A stretch of DNA of 17,413 nt from Schlesneria sp. Its GTDB lineage: Bacteria > Planctomycetota > Planctomycetia > Planctomycetales > Planctomycetaceae. A model generated the notes under the pieces. That model saw only the letters and a program-made list of their open reading frames with translations, ran no database searches and was not told the origin of the DNA. Location of the stretch: the NCBI GenBank assembly GCA_025353525.1, contig JANXOO010000770.1, forward strand, positions 1-17,413, read 5' to 3'. How positions within the stretch are numbered: the first letter of the stretch is position 1; each line of letters begins with the position of its first letter. Of this stretch, positions 8,827 to 17,078 are shown in pieces. The position numbers and the translations under genes are program-made.

Positions 8827-11382
8827 ATGTGGAATGGTTTTTGGAAGCTCACTGTGATGGTGGGCGTGATTGGCGTCGGACTGTTTGCCGCATGGCAAGC
8901 GCAAAAGGGGATGACACGCGGCTCGAGCACCGTCTCGTCAGATTCCGCCGATGTGAACGATGTCGCCGCTCCGGACGAACGCGCTTTAGTCGTTGATTCG
9001 AAGCGTCGCAGTCGCCGGTTGGATGATGCGGACGAATTCGGTTCGGCAAAAAGCGGAACAAAGCCGCGTCGCCTGCCTGCCGATTCTGACGACGACCAGA
9101 TCGAACTGGTCAGTAATACGTCGACCGGAAAATCGGGTGTGAAGACTGCCAACGGCGCAAGTGCAAAGCTCGCGGTCCTCGATCGAACATCCCCCGGAAA
9201 AGGATTGAGTTTCGACGATGACGAGTCGTTCGACTCCGGTACAACAAAAGAATCGGGAAATAACGATATCGGATACGCGGACGCACGTCACACAGATACG
9301 GGGGCTCCAAAGCCTCTTCCTGATGAGGACTTCGACGAAGCGAATTCGCCTGGCAATAAGTTTCGATCGAATCGGAAAGTAAAAGTCACTGCAGCAGTTG
9401 AATCGGATTCCGGACCCGAATCGACCGTTGATCCGTTCAGCGACGAGTCATCCGTTTCAGACGAAAAACCTTCAATCATCATCCAGGCACCCGCCAACGT
9501 TGAACCGGGCCGCGCCCGGATCAATACCGATTTCGATGATGCGGCCGATGTTCCCCGATCGCGACGTGCTCTTGTTGGATCGGGACGCCGATTGGAAAAA
9601 CCGGTTGAATCCGATGTTGATCCGTTTGCCGATGATCGCAGCCGGCAAAAAGCCGGATTGCAGACCGATTCCGGATCGTCGATCGCGACGGGCGACCCTG
9701 TCCTTGGCCTGCCCGAACCACTTCACAATTCAAGCACGCCCGATCTGCCGCCTTCGCAGAACAAGCCGGAATCGACTCCACGCAATTTGCCATCGGAAAC
9801 GGATGAAACGCCGACTTACGAGAATGTTCCTTCCCGATTGGGGACGACGCTTCGTCGCCCGCTCGCAATCGATGAACCGGATCGCGAATTGCTTGAAACT
9901 CCGCCCCTTTCATTGCGGGATTCTCAGGAACCTCAAACCCGCCGGAATTTTTCCGATCTCGTGACACCGGTTGATCTGGTCGGCGACGGCGAAGTCGGGA
10001 TCCCGTCACAACGAGGCGTTCAGCAGCCCCGGTTGACGATTGAAAAAGTGGCACAACAACAGGCCATTCTCGATCAGCCTCTGGTTTATTCGATCATCGT
10101 AAAGAATCTGGGAACTGTCGATGCACACAATGTTGTCATTGAAGACAGGATTCCAAAGGGTTCCGAACTGGTTGGCACGTCACCGCGTGCCGAACTGGCA
10201 GGCAAGCGGCTGGTCTGGAACGAGCCGTTGCTGAAGCCGAACGAAGAAAAGAAAATCTCGATCAAAGTCATTCCAAAGCAGGAAGGACCAATCGGTAGCG
10301 TTGCCCGGGTCTACTTTACGACCGAAGTCTCTGCCGAAATTCAGGTCGCCGCGCCTCAACTGGAATTCAGGGTCAACGCGCCGCGCGAAGTGCGGATCGG
10401 GCAAAAATTCGACCTGACGTTCAATTTGAAGAACGTCGGAAAAGTTGATGCCGGTAACATCTCCGTCCGCGATATCGTCCCCGAACATCTGAAGCACGAA
10501 GCAGGGCTGGATATCGAATGCCCGATCGGCAAACTGGCTCCGAACGAAGCGCGGGAAATCGTCCTTAACGTGACGGCGGTCAAGACGGGCAGCGTCGTTA
10601 ACCGCGCGGTCCTGACGGCGGATAGCGGCATCAGGAAAGAGCAGGTCAGTTCGATCGACATCGTTGGCGAGTCACTGGTGCTGACTCGAACCGGACAGAA
10701 TCGGTTGTACCTCGAACGTCCAGCCGTGTTTACGAACAGTATCCGGAACGATGGAAATATGGCGGCATCCAGAGTGCGTATTTCGGAAGTCGTACCAGCC
10801 GGTATGGAATTCGACACCGCGTCTGATGGCGGAAAATACGATTCAAATCTGCGGGCCGTTGTCTGGACTGTCGGGCCACTGGAACCCGGTGCCGACAAGG
10901 CCGTCACGGTCAAATACGTCCCGAAATCGACAGGGACTCTCGAAGGCAAGATCACTGCGACGGGCTCGATGGGAAGTTCAGCGGCCGTCAATTCGACAGT
11001 CGATGTCGTTGGGAAACCGGAACTTCAAATGGAAACATTGAGCGCCACGGGGACAGTGACCGTTGGCGATCAAATCACATCGAAATTCCAGTTGAAGAAT
11101 TCAGGAACTGCGCCCGCTCAGAACGTTCAATTGAAAATTCGACTTCCAAAAGAACTGCGACTGGTCAAAGTGCGCGGTGCCCGGTTCCAGCAGAACGACG
11201 ACACCATTCTGTTCGATTCGATTGTTGAACTGTTGCCTCGGGCGGTCGCAGCGTTCGAGTTGGTTCTCGAACCGATCGAAGAGGCCGATGCGAGGATCGG
11301 CCTCGAGATTTCAGCAAATCATCTGACAAAATCCCATCGCCGGGAAGAGACCATCCAGATCGCCCGCGATCCATTGAGGTGA
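8827..11382 (+). CDS. Membrane-anchored protein with acidic disordered region and four DUF11-like domains
   Basis: The product is 851 aa. ATG 8827 (MWNGFWKL) was chosen because AAAGGA sits just upstream; in-frame TTG 8791 lacks such support. Residues 5-24 form one hydrophobic helix with a WxAQKG boundary, so the protein is anchored or exported. Residues about 28-395 are Asp/Glu/Ser/Pro-rich and probably disordered, with VDPF[S/A]D motifs at 201-206 and 264-269. From residue 399 four immunoglobulin-like DUF11/CARDB-type units follow (about 399-507, 509-612, 613-726, 727-851). Each shows the NxGxxxAxNVxxxDxxPxxL-like pattern (for example VKNLGTVDAHNVVIEDRIP). Such units usually act as surface spacers or adhesive modules. 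The acidic stretch could cross the periplasm or bind cations (inference). It is followed 195 nt later by the exported solenoid gene on the same strand. Confidence 0.85.
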   Translation: MWNGFWKLTVMVGVIGVGLFAAWQAQKGMTRGSSTVSSDSADVNDVAAPDERALVVDSKRRSRRLDDADEFGSAKSGTKPRRLPADSDDDQIELVSNTSTGKSGVKTANGASAKLAVLDRTSPGKGLSFDDDESFDSGTTKESGNNDIGYADARHTDTGAPKPLPDEDFDEANSPGNKFRSNRKVKVTAAVESDSGPESTVDPFSDESSVSDEKPSIIIQAPANVEPGRARINTDFDDAADVPRSRRALVGSGRRLEKPVESDVDPFADDRSRQKAGLQTDSGSSIATGDPVLGLPEPLHNSSTPDLPPSQNKPESTPRNLPSETDETPTYENVPSRLGTTLRRPLAIDEPDRELLETPPLSLRDSQEPQTRRNFSDLVTPVDLVGDGEVGIPSQRGVQQPRLTIEKVAQQQAILDQPLVYSIIVKNLGTVDAHNVVIEDRIPKGSELVGTSPRAELAGKRLVWNEPLLKPNEEKKISIKVIPKQEGPIGSVARVYFTTEVSAEIQVAAPQLEFRVNAPREVRIGQKFDLTFNLKNVGKVDAGNISVRDIVPEHLKHEAGLDIECPIGKLAPNEAREIVLNVTAVKTGSVVNRAVLTADSGIRKEQVSSIDIVGESLVLTRTGQNRLYLERPAVFTNSIRNDGNMAASRVRISEVVPAGMEFDTASDGGKYDSNLRAVVWTVGPLEPGADKAVTVKYVPKSTGTLEGKITATGSMGSSAAVNSTVDVVGKPELQMETLSATGTVTVGDQITSKFQLKNSGTAPAQNVQLKIRLPKELRLVKVRGARFQQNDDTILFDSIVELLPRAVAAFELVLEPIEEADARIGLEISANHLTKSHRREETIQIARDPLR

Positions 11383-11433
11383 ATTGCCCGGGAAGTCAGC
11401 GACAGTAGAAGTTCGGGCGACGGACTGTCTTCA

Positions 11434-11553
11434 CTGGAGTTCAGGCTTTAGCCCGTCTGGATGTCTTTCTTGATTCACAGGATAAATCGAAAAACACTCT
11501 CGACAAAATCAAGACGGCGATAAGATGTAGACAGGCTAAAGCCTGAACTCCAG
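11434..11553. repeat. Inverted pair of the 24-nt dispersed repeat (copies B and C)
   Basis: Copy B (11435-11458, minus orientation) and copy C (11529-11552, plus) share the core GGCTAAAGCCTGAACTCCA with copy A at 3674-3697. Together they form a 25-bp inverted repeat with a single mismatch (11434-11458 against 11529-11553), separated by 70 nt, and so can fold into a long hairpin or cruciform. The spacer contains a weak promoter-like pair, TCGACA (11500-11505) and TAAGAT (11521-11526), spaced 15 nt. The structure lies 51 nt after the DUF11 stop and ends 24 nt before the solenoid gene start, so it may terminate the first transcript or shape the leader of the second. Confidence 0.82.
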
Positions 11554-11577
11554 CTGCATGCGCACCAGCAATTCAAC

Positions 11578-14235
11578 ATGATCTCCGAATCGCACGTTGT
11601 TCCAGACATTCGAACCGAATTTCGGCGGCGGGCAATCCTTGTCCTTTTCGCGATGATCCTTACCTGGTCGCCGCAGCTTCGTGCTGACGAGACACACTCC
11701 CGGTACTTCAATCAATTGCGACAGCGAGGACTTTTCTCACTCGCCGAAACGGAGGCGATTTCACGGCTCGCCGACGATCAATTGTCGCCCGAATCGCGTG
11801 CCGGTTTTACGATCGAGCTGTCGAAGACTTTGGCCCAACATGCGGGATTCGTTGCCGACGAGCAGCGCGACGAACTTTGGCAGCGGGCAAAAGCCGCGGT
11901 TACAGATTTGCTTGACAAGGACCCGTCGAACCAGCGATCTATCCTGCTGAAAGGCCAACAGGCATCAGTATTCGTCGCAGAAGGAGAATGGCTGCGAGCC
12001 GAGCGGGAAATCCTGCCGTTCGATGAACGGATCTTGAGTCGGGCCCGTTCGGCATGCACGACAGCAATTGAACAGCTTCAGTCGATCGAAAAGTCTTTGT
12101 CCGATCCCGCGCGAAATTCGCCTGCAAAAAAAACAGGATCCGCAGGGCCGTTGGGACATGAATTGCGGACGCTGTTGCACGAGGTTCGCTGGCAACTTGG
12201 GCAGTCGTACCGAAATCTGGCAGAACTGGCCCCCGCGAACGACGTTGAACGGAATGGAAACATTTCAAATGCCGAACAGTCATTGCGGAAGCTGATCGGG
12301 ATTGCCGACGAACCGCTTCAATCACGGGCGAGGATTCTGTTGGCCACCTGTGCGCGACTGAAAGGTAATCCTGTTCGCGCTGCGGAGATGCTGGCAGACT
12401 TCGACAAGGCCGAACCAGCTTCGACTGACCCGTTCGTCGAAGAATTCGTTGCCGAACGCGTCCGGGTATCGCTCGAACGACAACTTCCGACGGAGGCTGC
12501 AGAACTGATTTTGAAGACCCGATCAAAGCGTCAGCGGTTATCGGGCGAATTATGGCTGCTGCAAACGCGAGCGTTGATCGCGCTGCGTGAGATCGCTGTG
12601 TCCAAACAGCAACAGGCGCTGGGCGTTCAACTGGCCGAGCAAATCGATACGACCATCAGCAGGTGCGAAGAACAGGTCGGAGGCTTTTGGAGTCGCCGCT
12701 GTCGGCAGCTTTGGGACAACGCTCAAACGGCGGTGAAGTATGGACCCGAACTCGATGCATTGATGCAGCGGGCGCGCATGGAATTTACGGCGGGCAGAAT
12801 CGACGCCTCGCTGGCCTCATACGCAACGGCAGAGAAATCCGCCGCCGTGCAGGGTCGGGCCGACCTCGCGACCGAACTGGGTTTGACGCGTGCGTCGATC
12901 CTGCTCGATCGAAAACAGTTTGAGCCGGCATCGACAGAATTCCTGCGATTGTCGACCGCAGATTCGTCTCAGGAGCGAGCGGCAAAATCGCATTTGCTCG
13001 GCGTCTATTGCCTTGGTCGAATGTACGACGAAAAAAGATCCCGGCAGCGCCGCGAAGCCTATTCGGAATCGCTGGATCAACACCTTGCGAGGTATTCGCA
13101 TGACCCGACCTTCAACGAGGCGCTTTTCCTGAAAGCACAGTTCGAAGAACAACGATTGCAGGCAACGCAGGCATTGCCCTTGTATCTGCGAATCGACAGG
13201 AATCACGCGAAGGCCGCCGATGCAATCACAGGTGCTGCCCGCTGTTACGAAACGATTCTCGGGCGTATGTCCGAACGGCATCTGGCAAAGGGTGACCTCG
13301 AGATTGATGCGATTGATGGACTGTCGAAGTACCTGATCGCTGCGGGAGATTCGATTGACGCATGGACGGTGACTCATGCTGAGGTCGCGTTACGGCTGGC
13401 CGCAATTCTGTTGATGGAATCGTCAGACGGGGACAATTCCATTGTGCAAGGCGATTCAGGTTCAGGTCCGAAATCGGGCGACCCTCGTGGCAATCGTGTG
13501 AAGCCAGTGAATCTGGACCGATGCAACCGCGCAGAACAATGGTTGGGCAAGGTGACGTTGTTTGCAGACAAACGAGCCCTGGACCCGGAAATGGCGGAGT
13601 CGAACAAACTGCTGCGTCAAAGAATCGTGCCTCTGCGAATCGTGGCATTGGCAGGGAGCGGTAATTATTCGGAGGCCGAGCGGGCACTGAATTCTCTGTC
13701 GACATCTCACGTCCAGTTGCTGGCAGTTGTCGAACGATTAACGCGAACGATCGCGGCCACAAACCTGTCCGAACGAACTCGACTCGCTTCACTTCAACGC
13801 GCGGCGGCGGAACGATTGATCTCTGTGAGAGACCAGTTGACTGCAGGCGAGCGAGAACGGCTCGATCTTTGCCTCATTCGAGCGAACATCGGTGCGGGCG
13901 AATTCGCGAAAGCTGTTGAAGTCGTTCGTCGAATGGCCGATGCATCTGCCAAAGACATCGAGAAACAACAGGAACTCGCGACACTTCTCGCCGGGGTGAA
14001 CAATCCCGAACTTCTCGTACTAAGAAAACAATGCTGGCGACGCATTGAATCGCTAGTCAAATCTGGCTCGGCCGAATGGCTGACCGCACGGCTGGAAGTC
14101 CTTCGAGCGTGTCTGGGTCTCGGGCAACTTGAGGAAGGACGGAAGTTGATGCAGATCACTCGAGTTCTTTATCCTGATCTTGGTGGGGACGTGTTGAAGG
14201 CCCGCTTCGAAGCGATCGAAAAGGAGTTGCGATAG
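11578..14235 (+). CDS. Exported TPR-like alpha-solenoid protein
   Basis: This is an 885-aa protein with an N-terminal signal sequence: a basic EFRRR, a hydrophobic AILVLFAMILTW (19-30), and likely cleavage after QLRA (36). The remainder is almost wholly helical, with repeated A/L-rich pairs such as YFNQLRQRGLFSLAETEAISRLA, EAAELILKTRSKR, RMEFTAGRIDASLASYATAEKSA and GAGEFAKAVEVVRRMA. These resemble degenerate tetratricopeptide helices, although I did not align each unit. It is probably a periplasmic or envelope scaffold. ATG 11578 has no clear Shine-Dalgarno sequence; a later start would damage the signal peptide. The gene follows the DUF11 protein in the same direction and the two may be functionally linked. 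No catalytic motif is apparent. Confidence 0.78.
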   Translation: MISESHVVPDIRTEFRRRAILVLFAMILTWSPQLRADETHSRYFNQLRQRGLFSLAETEAISRLADDQLSPESRAGFTIELSKTLAQHAGFVADEQRDELWQRAKAAVTDLLDKDPSNQRSILLKGQQASVFVAEGEWLRAEREILPFDERILSRARSACTTAIEQLQSIEKSLSDPARNSPAKKTGSAGPLGHELRTLLHEVRWQLGQSYRNLAELAPANDVERNGNISNAEQSLRKLIGIADEPLQSRARILLATCARLKGNPVRAAEMLADFDKAEPASTDPFVEEFVAERVRVSLERQLPTEAAELILKTRSKRQRLSGELWLLQTRALIALREIAVSKQQQALGVQLAEQIDTTISRCEEQVGGFWSRRCRQLWDNAQTAVKYGPELDALMQRARMEFTAGRIDASLASYATAEKSAAVQGRADLATELGLTRASILLDRKQFEPASTEFLRLSTADSSQERAAKSHLLGVYCLGRMYDEKRSRQRREAYSESLDQHLARYSHDPTFNEALFLKAQFEEQRLQATQALPLYLRIDRNHAKAADAITGAARCYETILGRMSERHLAKGDLEIDAIDGLSKYLIAAGDSIDAWTVTHAEVALRLAAILLMESSDGDNSIVQGDSGSGPKSGDPRGNRVKPVNLDRCNRAEQWLGKVTLFADKRALDPEMAESNKLLRQRIVPLRIVALAGSGNYSEAERALNSLSTSHVQLLAVVERLTRTIAATNLSERTRLASLQRAAAERLISVRDQLTAGERERLDLCLIRANIGAGEFAKAVEVVRRMADASAKDIEKQQELATLLAGVNNPELLVLRKQCWRRIESLVKSGSAEWLTARLEVLRACLGLGQLEEGRKLMQITRVLYPDLGGDVLKARFEAIEKELR

Positions 14236-14562
14236 ACGATTCTCAACCAACGCAACAAAAGAGCCACAGTCGCGAAGCGACGAAACGGGATAGCCGTGGG
14301 TGAAACCCATGGCAGATTGCACGATGTCAGGCGCACGCGGCGGCAGGATTCCGGATTGCGATTAAGTGATGTGGGAAGAGACGGGCCGTGGTTCGTTTGC
14401 TTCCAGGGACCTTTCGCCGCTTTCGCGGCTCGAGAGTTTTTGTTGTGCGTCGTGTCGCCACATTCGCAACTTTCGTTTGCAGCATCCGCGGCGATCTTCA
14501 ACGGCTCAACCGAACCACGTCCGCTACGGACTCTGCTTCGCGACGCGTTTCTGCAATAATGG
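14236..14562. other. Palindrome-rich intergenic region
   Basis: This 327-nt gap carries no credible gene but several perfect or near-perfect short hairpins with 3-4-nt loops: 14269-14281, 14294-14312, 14416-14429 and 14519-14531. The GCCGC-TTTC-GCGGC hairpin (14416-14429) is followed by T5 at 14437-14441 and is the best terminator candidate for the solenoid gene, though 180 nt distant. The style resembles dispersed intergenic repeats of planctomycete genomes; that comparison is from memory and not verified. Confidence 0.55.
14269..14312. repeat. Double-hairpin intergenic element
   Basis: GTCGC-GAA-GCGAC (14269-14281) is followed 12 nt later by CCGTGGGT-GAA-ACCCATGG (14294-14312, an 8-bp stem with one G-T pair). 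Both have the same GAA loop. The element starts 33 nt after the solenoid gene stop and may serve as its RNA 3' end, or be a dispersed repeat. Confidence 0.55.
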
Positions 14563-15039
14563 TCAGAGACAGGTAGCCTTCAAGCAATTTTGCACAACAT
14601 TTTGCGAGGCAAAAACTGTGCAAGATTCTGATTCCTTGAACCACAATCGCTTGAAAGACTTCGAACAACTTCGTATCTGACGAGTTGTGTCACCCATCAC
14701 TCTCGATGTCGGTATGCCTTTAACTGAAGGTGCCACATCCGCTTGGGGCCATCGTGTCAGCTGAACTTTGCTATCCGTTCCGTAGCCGTCAGTTACGCTA
14801 GTCCAATCCATATCAAATTCTGCTGCGCATTTATTGGCAAGGAAGCCGCTAACGAGGTCGACTACCTTTTCGTCCGTGAAAGGCGACGACGCATCAAGTT
14901 GCCACGCACGAAATGCGGCGTCGTAGTTCTTGAGGCCGCGTTGAGTCACATTGGGAACGTAATGTGATACGAATTCTCAACCATCCGCATCAAGCGATTT
15001 CAGGCAGGAAAACTCGCCGCCATCAATGACACTGTTCAT
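14563..15039 (-). pseudogene. Interrupted gene coupled to the sialidase-like gene (in-frame TGA), weak DUF3806 resemblance
   Basis: ATG 15039 overlaps the sialidase stop as ATGA, a classic coupled arrangement. The frame reads 20 residues (MNSVIDGGEF... to DADG), meets TGA at 14977-14979, and then continues open as EFVSHYVPNVTQRGLKNYDAAFRAW to TGA at 14563-14565. A TGG-to-TGA change at codon 21 would join the two into a 158-codon gene. The downstream part alone can start at GTG 14949 (128 aa). The block DMDWTSVTDGYGTD (46-59 of that part) resembles the W-x-x-V-T-D-x-Y-G-T-D signature of DUF3806; I hold this loosely. The last ~40 residues are Cys/Ser/Lys-rich and run through a large hairpin, so the original end may also be damaged. 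Alternatives are a live gene starting at GTG 14949 after a short leader peptide, or a base-calling error. Confidence 0.5.
14586..14627. other. Large nested stem-loop
   Basis: AATTTTGCACA (14586-14596) pairs with TGTGCAAGATT (14617-14627), one pair being G-T. Inside it, TTTTGC-GAG-GCAAAA (14600-14614) forms a perfect 6-bp stem, with small internal loops between. It lies where transcription of the minus-strand sialidase unit should end and may be its terminator or 3' stabiliser. Confidence 0.45.
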
Positions 15040-16139
15040 CGGAAGAGAATTACTTCTCCACTTTTCGAGAGCGCACCTGCGACGCCGCTTCCTGCACTTT
15101 TTGCGGAACCAGGTAAACCGGTGGGGCGACCTCGATCATCGTAGAGTTGCCATCCGAGCTGACTATCTTTTTTCCACGCCACGAGCGTGCCGCCATTTGC
15201 TATGCTGAATGCAATGACGCCGGTGCGCATTCCGTTGGATCCCGGCGTTTTCGTTTCGTCGGGCGTTCGGACGGTTCCGCTGGAATCAAGTTTTGCGAAA
15301 TAGATTTCGCCCCGGGTTGGCCAAGCGACCACATACCCGTCCCCGCTTCGAGTGACCGAATAATATGTCATCGGGCACGTGTCTGTCTTCCAGGGCGTTT
15401 TGCTGACACGCGTTTTGGTCACCTTGTTTTTGCTCTGGTCCCACAATGCCAGATACATATCACGCTCGTTGTTTGTTTCCTCGCGGTATAATATCGCCAA
15501 CCGCCCATCGGCCCCGTACACGGAACTCGTTGTGCAACAGTTGCAGGGATTCAGCTGCGAATCGATCTCAACCGTTGCCGAAAATGTTTCACCTCCGTCG
15601 TGAGATTCGTTCGCGTAAAGCTTATCCGCCATCCAGACAGCGGTGACATGATTGTTCGCCCCGACCGCAAGCGAAAACCCCTCGGATGGCTTGTGATTGA
15701 GGTTCTTCAATGGAGGGAATTCCTTTTCATCCGGCAGAAGGCGCGTGTAAAAGAATCCCCATTCCTCCTGGGGAAGTTTCAGTTTCCAGGCGTTATTCCC
15801 CAAGACGACGTGGATTGCTCCTTCAGGCGTCACTGCCATATCCCAAATGTCAAAATCAAGTCCGGGCTTTCGCGATGCCCGATCCACGAGAGAAACCGGT
15901 TTACTTAACGACTTGCCGCTGTCCCGTGAATTCGCGTATTGAGGCCCCTCCGCTGAATTGAACACCAAATGGATTGTCCCCTCTGAATCGGTCTTTGCAG
16001 CCATCGCGTGACCTCCCGATGGAACCGCGACGGTCATCACCTGGGGGACTGCCGCTTGCGAACTTCCGGTCCCAAGCACCCACGTCAGAGTGGCAGCAAC
16101 GGTCAGCATTGATGATTTGAGCGAGTTTTTCTTATTCAT
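15036..16139 (-). CDS. Exported sialidase-like (BNR/Asp-box) beta-propeller protein
   Basis: The product is 367 aa. A signal peptide (1-29; KKNSLKSS, then MLTVAATLTWVLGTG, cleavage near SSQA|AVP) sends it to the periplasm or outside. The mature part shows repeating blades with Asp-box-like turns: SRDSGKSLS (71-79) and SHDGGETF (179-186), the latter a good S-x-D-x-G-x-T-F match. This supports a six-bladed sialidase-type propeller. A PCNCC cluster (C199, C201, C202) plus C255 in TCPM gives four cysteines, suggesting disulfides or metal binding. I see no convincing arginine triad or nucleophilic Tyr/Glu pair, so calling it an active sialidase is unsafe. The Shine-Dalgarno sequence is weak. It lies 68 nt downstream of the NUDIX gene on the same strand, and its stop overlaps the start of the next, interrupted, gene. 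Confidence 0.8.
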   Translation of the reverse strand: MNKKNSLKSSMLTVAATLTWVLGTGSSQAAVPQVMTVAVPSGGHAMAAKTDSEGTIHLVFNSAEGPQYANSRDSGKSLSKPVSLVDRASRKPGLDFDIWDMAVTPEGAIHVVLGNNAWKLKLPQEEWGFFYTRLLPDEKEFPPLKNLNHKPSEGFSLAVGANNHVTAVWMADKLYANESHDGGETFSATVEIDSQLNPCNCCTTSSVYGADGRLAILYREETNNERDMYLALWDQSKNKVTKTRVSKTPWKTDTCPMTYYSVTRSGDGYVVAWPTRGEIYFAKLDSSGTVRTPDETKTPGSNGMRTGVIAFSIANGGTLVAWKKDSQLGWQLYDDRGRPTGLPGSAKSAGSGVAGALSKSGEVILFR

Positions 16140-16207
16140 GGGATGACATCCATTCAGAAGGAATCGGGACCGCCAATCGTTTCAGTGCTGATAGTTTACC
16201 GGTCATT

Positions 16208-16705
16208 TTAACGCGACCGGTACCATTGAAAGAGGGCTCGAAAGCAATGAGTGAAATCGTCTGGGTCGCGTTGGATCATGGCTTCAATTTCGTCGAGAGT
16301 ACGAAATTCGCCCGAGAGGATTTCGCGAGGATCGAAAGTTGGCGTCTGGTCGGTGGTCGCCTGATAGAGGCCGCTGTGTTCGAAGGATGTTTGAGCTCCG
16401 TTGGCGGGAAAGATTCCCAGAAACTCGACCGAGCAAGTTAAACCGAGTTCCTCTTCGAGTTCGCGGACGGCGGCAGTGGCGTAGTCTTCCCCGGCACTGA
16501 GATGACCCGACGCCGACGACGTGTACTTCAGCGGTGCTTCGTCTTTTGTCGCCGAACGTCGGTGAATCAGCAATTGGCCGCCGGAGTTGAATACGAATAT
16601 GTGCACGGCGCGATGCAGCCACCGGTTGGCGTGAACGACCGAACGGGGAGCTTGACGGAGCACCTGATCGTCCTGGTCAACGACATCGAACATCTCTTCA
16701 GTCAT
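16208..16705 (-). CDS. NUDIX hydrolase, YfcD/IPP-isomerase-like subgroup
   Basis: This 165-aa protein has a perfect Nudix box G-x5-E-x7-R-E-U-x-E-E-x-G-U at residues 67-89 (GHLSAGE...RELEEELGL), whose glutamates bind the catalytic Mg ions. The upstream sequence FDVVDQDDQVL, WLHRAVHIFVFN and LLIHRRSATKDEAPLKYTSSASGH resembles YfcD and the Nudix fold of IPP isomerase. The reaction is most likely hydrolysis of a nucleoside-diphosphate-linked compound; substrate is unknown and true isomerase activity is unlikely without further evidence. ATG 16705 was preferred; a GTG three codons upstream (16714) is possible because AGAGA lies near it. No signal peptide is present, so it is cytoplasmic. It may be co-transcribed with the sialidase-like gene. 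Confidence 0.9.
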   Translation of the reverse strand: MTEEMFDVVDQDDQVLRQAPRSVVHANRWLHRAVHIFVFNSGGQLLIHRRSATKDEAPLKYTSSASGHLSAGEDYATAAVRELEEELGLTCSVEFLGIFPANGAQTSFEHSGLYQATTDQTPTFDPREILSGEFRTLDEIEAMIQRDPDDFTHCFRALFQWYRSR

Positions 16706-16958
16706 GATTTTCACAGATTCTCTATTTTCTCGAAGTGAGTCAGGTCACCATGCCTCGGATTGTCGCCCGGCATGAGGAGAGACTGTCGACTTTTTACTTC
16801 AAAAGCGGTCAAACCGCCATGAAAACAGAATGGAACTCGCTATTTTTCCGTGATTTCAGGGTGTTTTATGGGAAAAAGGCTAAAACCAGGTGCCGGAATA
16901 GTGCTGAAAACAATCCCCCGAATTGTAGTGGAATTTCAAGAATCGGACCTGAACGGAA

Positions 16959-16987
16959 TTGTGCTTCTGTGGCGAGCGGCGTATGAT
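16959..16987 (+). promoter_or_regulatory. Sigma70-like promoter for the RRM gene
   Basis: TTGTGC (16959-16964) and TATGAT (16982-16987, five of six consensus bases) are spaced exactly 17 nt apart. The -35 is weak. Transcription from about 16994 would give a ~100-nt leader containing the hairpins described at 17024-17078. Confidence 0.45.
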
Positions 16988-17023
16988 TCACGGTCTGTTT
17001 GCGGCGCAGTTGCTGCAACATTG

Positions 17024-17078
17024 CCGTCATTTTCGTGACGGTTGGCTGCATCCGTCGATGCAGTGCCAGAGGTTTTTT
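17024..17078 (+). promoter_or_regulatory. Structured leader with terminator-like hairpin
   Basis: Hairpin 1 is CCGTCA-TTTTCG-TGACGG (17024-17041). Hairpin 2 is TGGCTGCAT (17043-17051) with ATGCAG and CCA (17058-17068, a 2-nt bulge, 6-nt loop). It is followed after four bases by T6 (17073-17078), then the GGAGG ribosome-binding site at 17081-17085. Hairpin 2 plus the T tract looks like an intrinsic terminator placed directly before the start codon, as in attenuators. An alternative fold was not computed. Confidence 0.4.

Noticed and set aside
14977..14979. TGA as a selenocysteine codon
   Set aside because: The following bases show no convincing SECIS-like hairpin and the context lacks known selenoprotein motifs; a nonsense change or sequencing error is simpler.
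16735..16986. 83-aa open frame between the NUDIX and RRM genes
   Set aside because: It overlaps the likely RRM promoter, has no ribosome-binding site and has a composition unlike the real genes.
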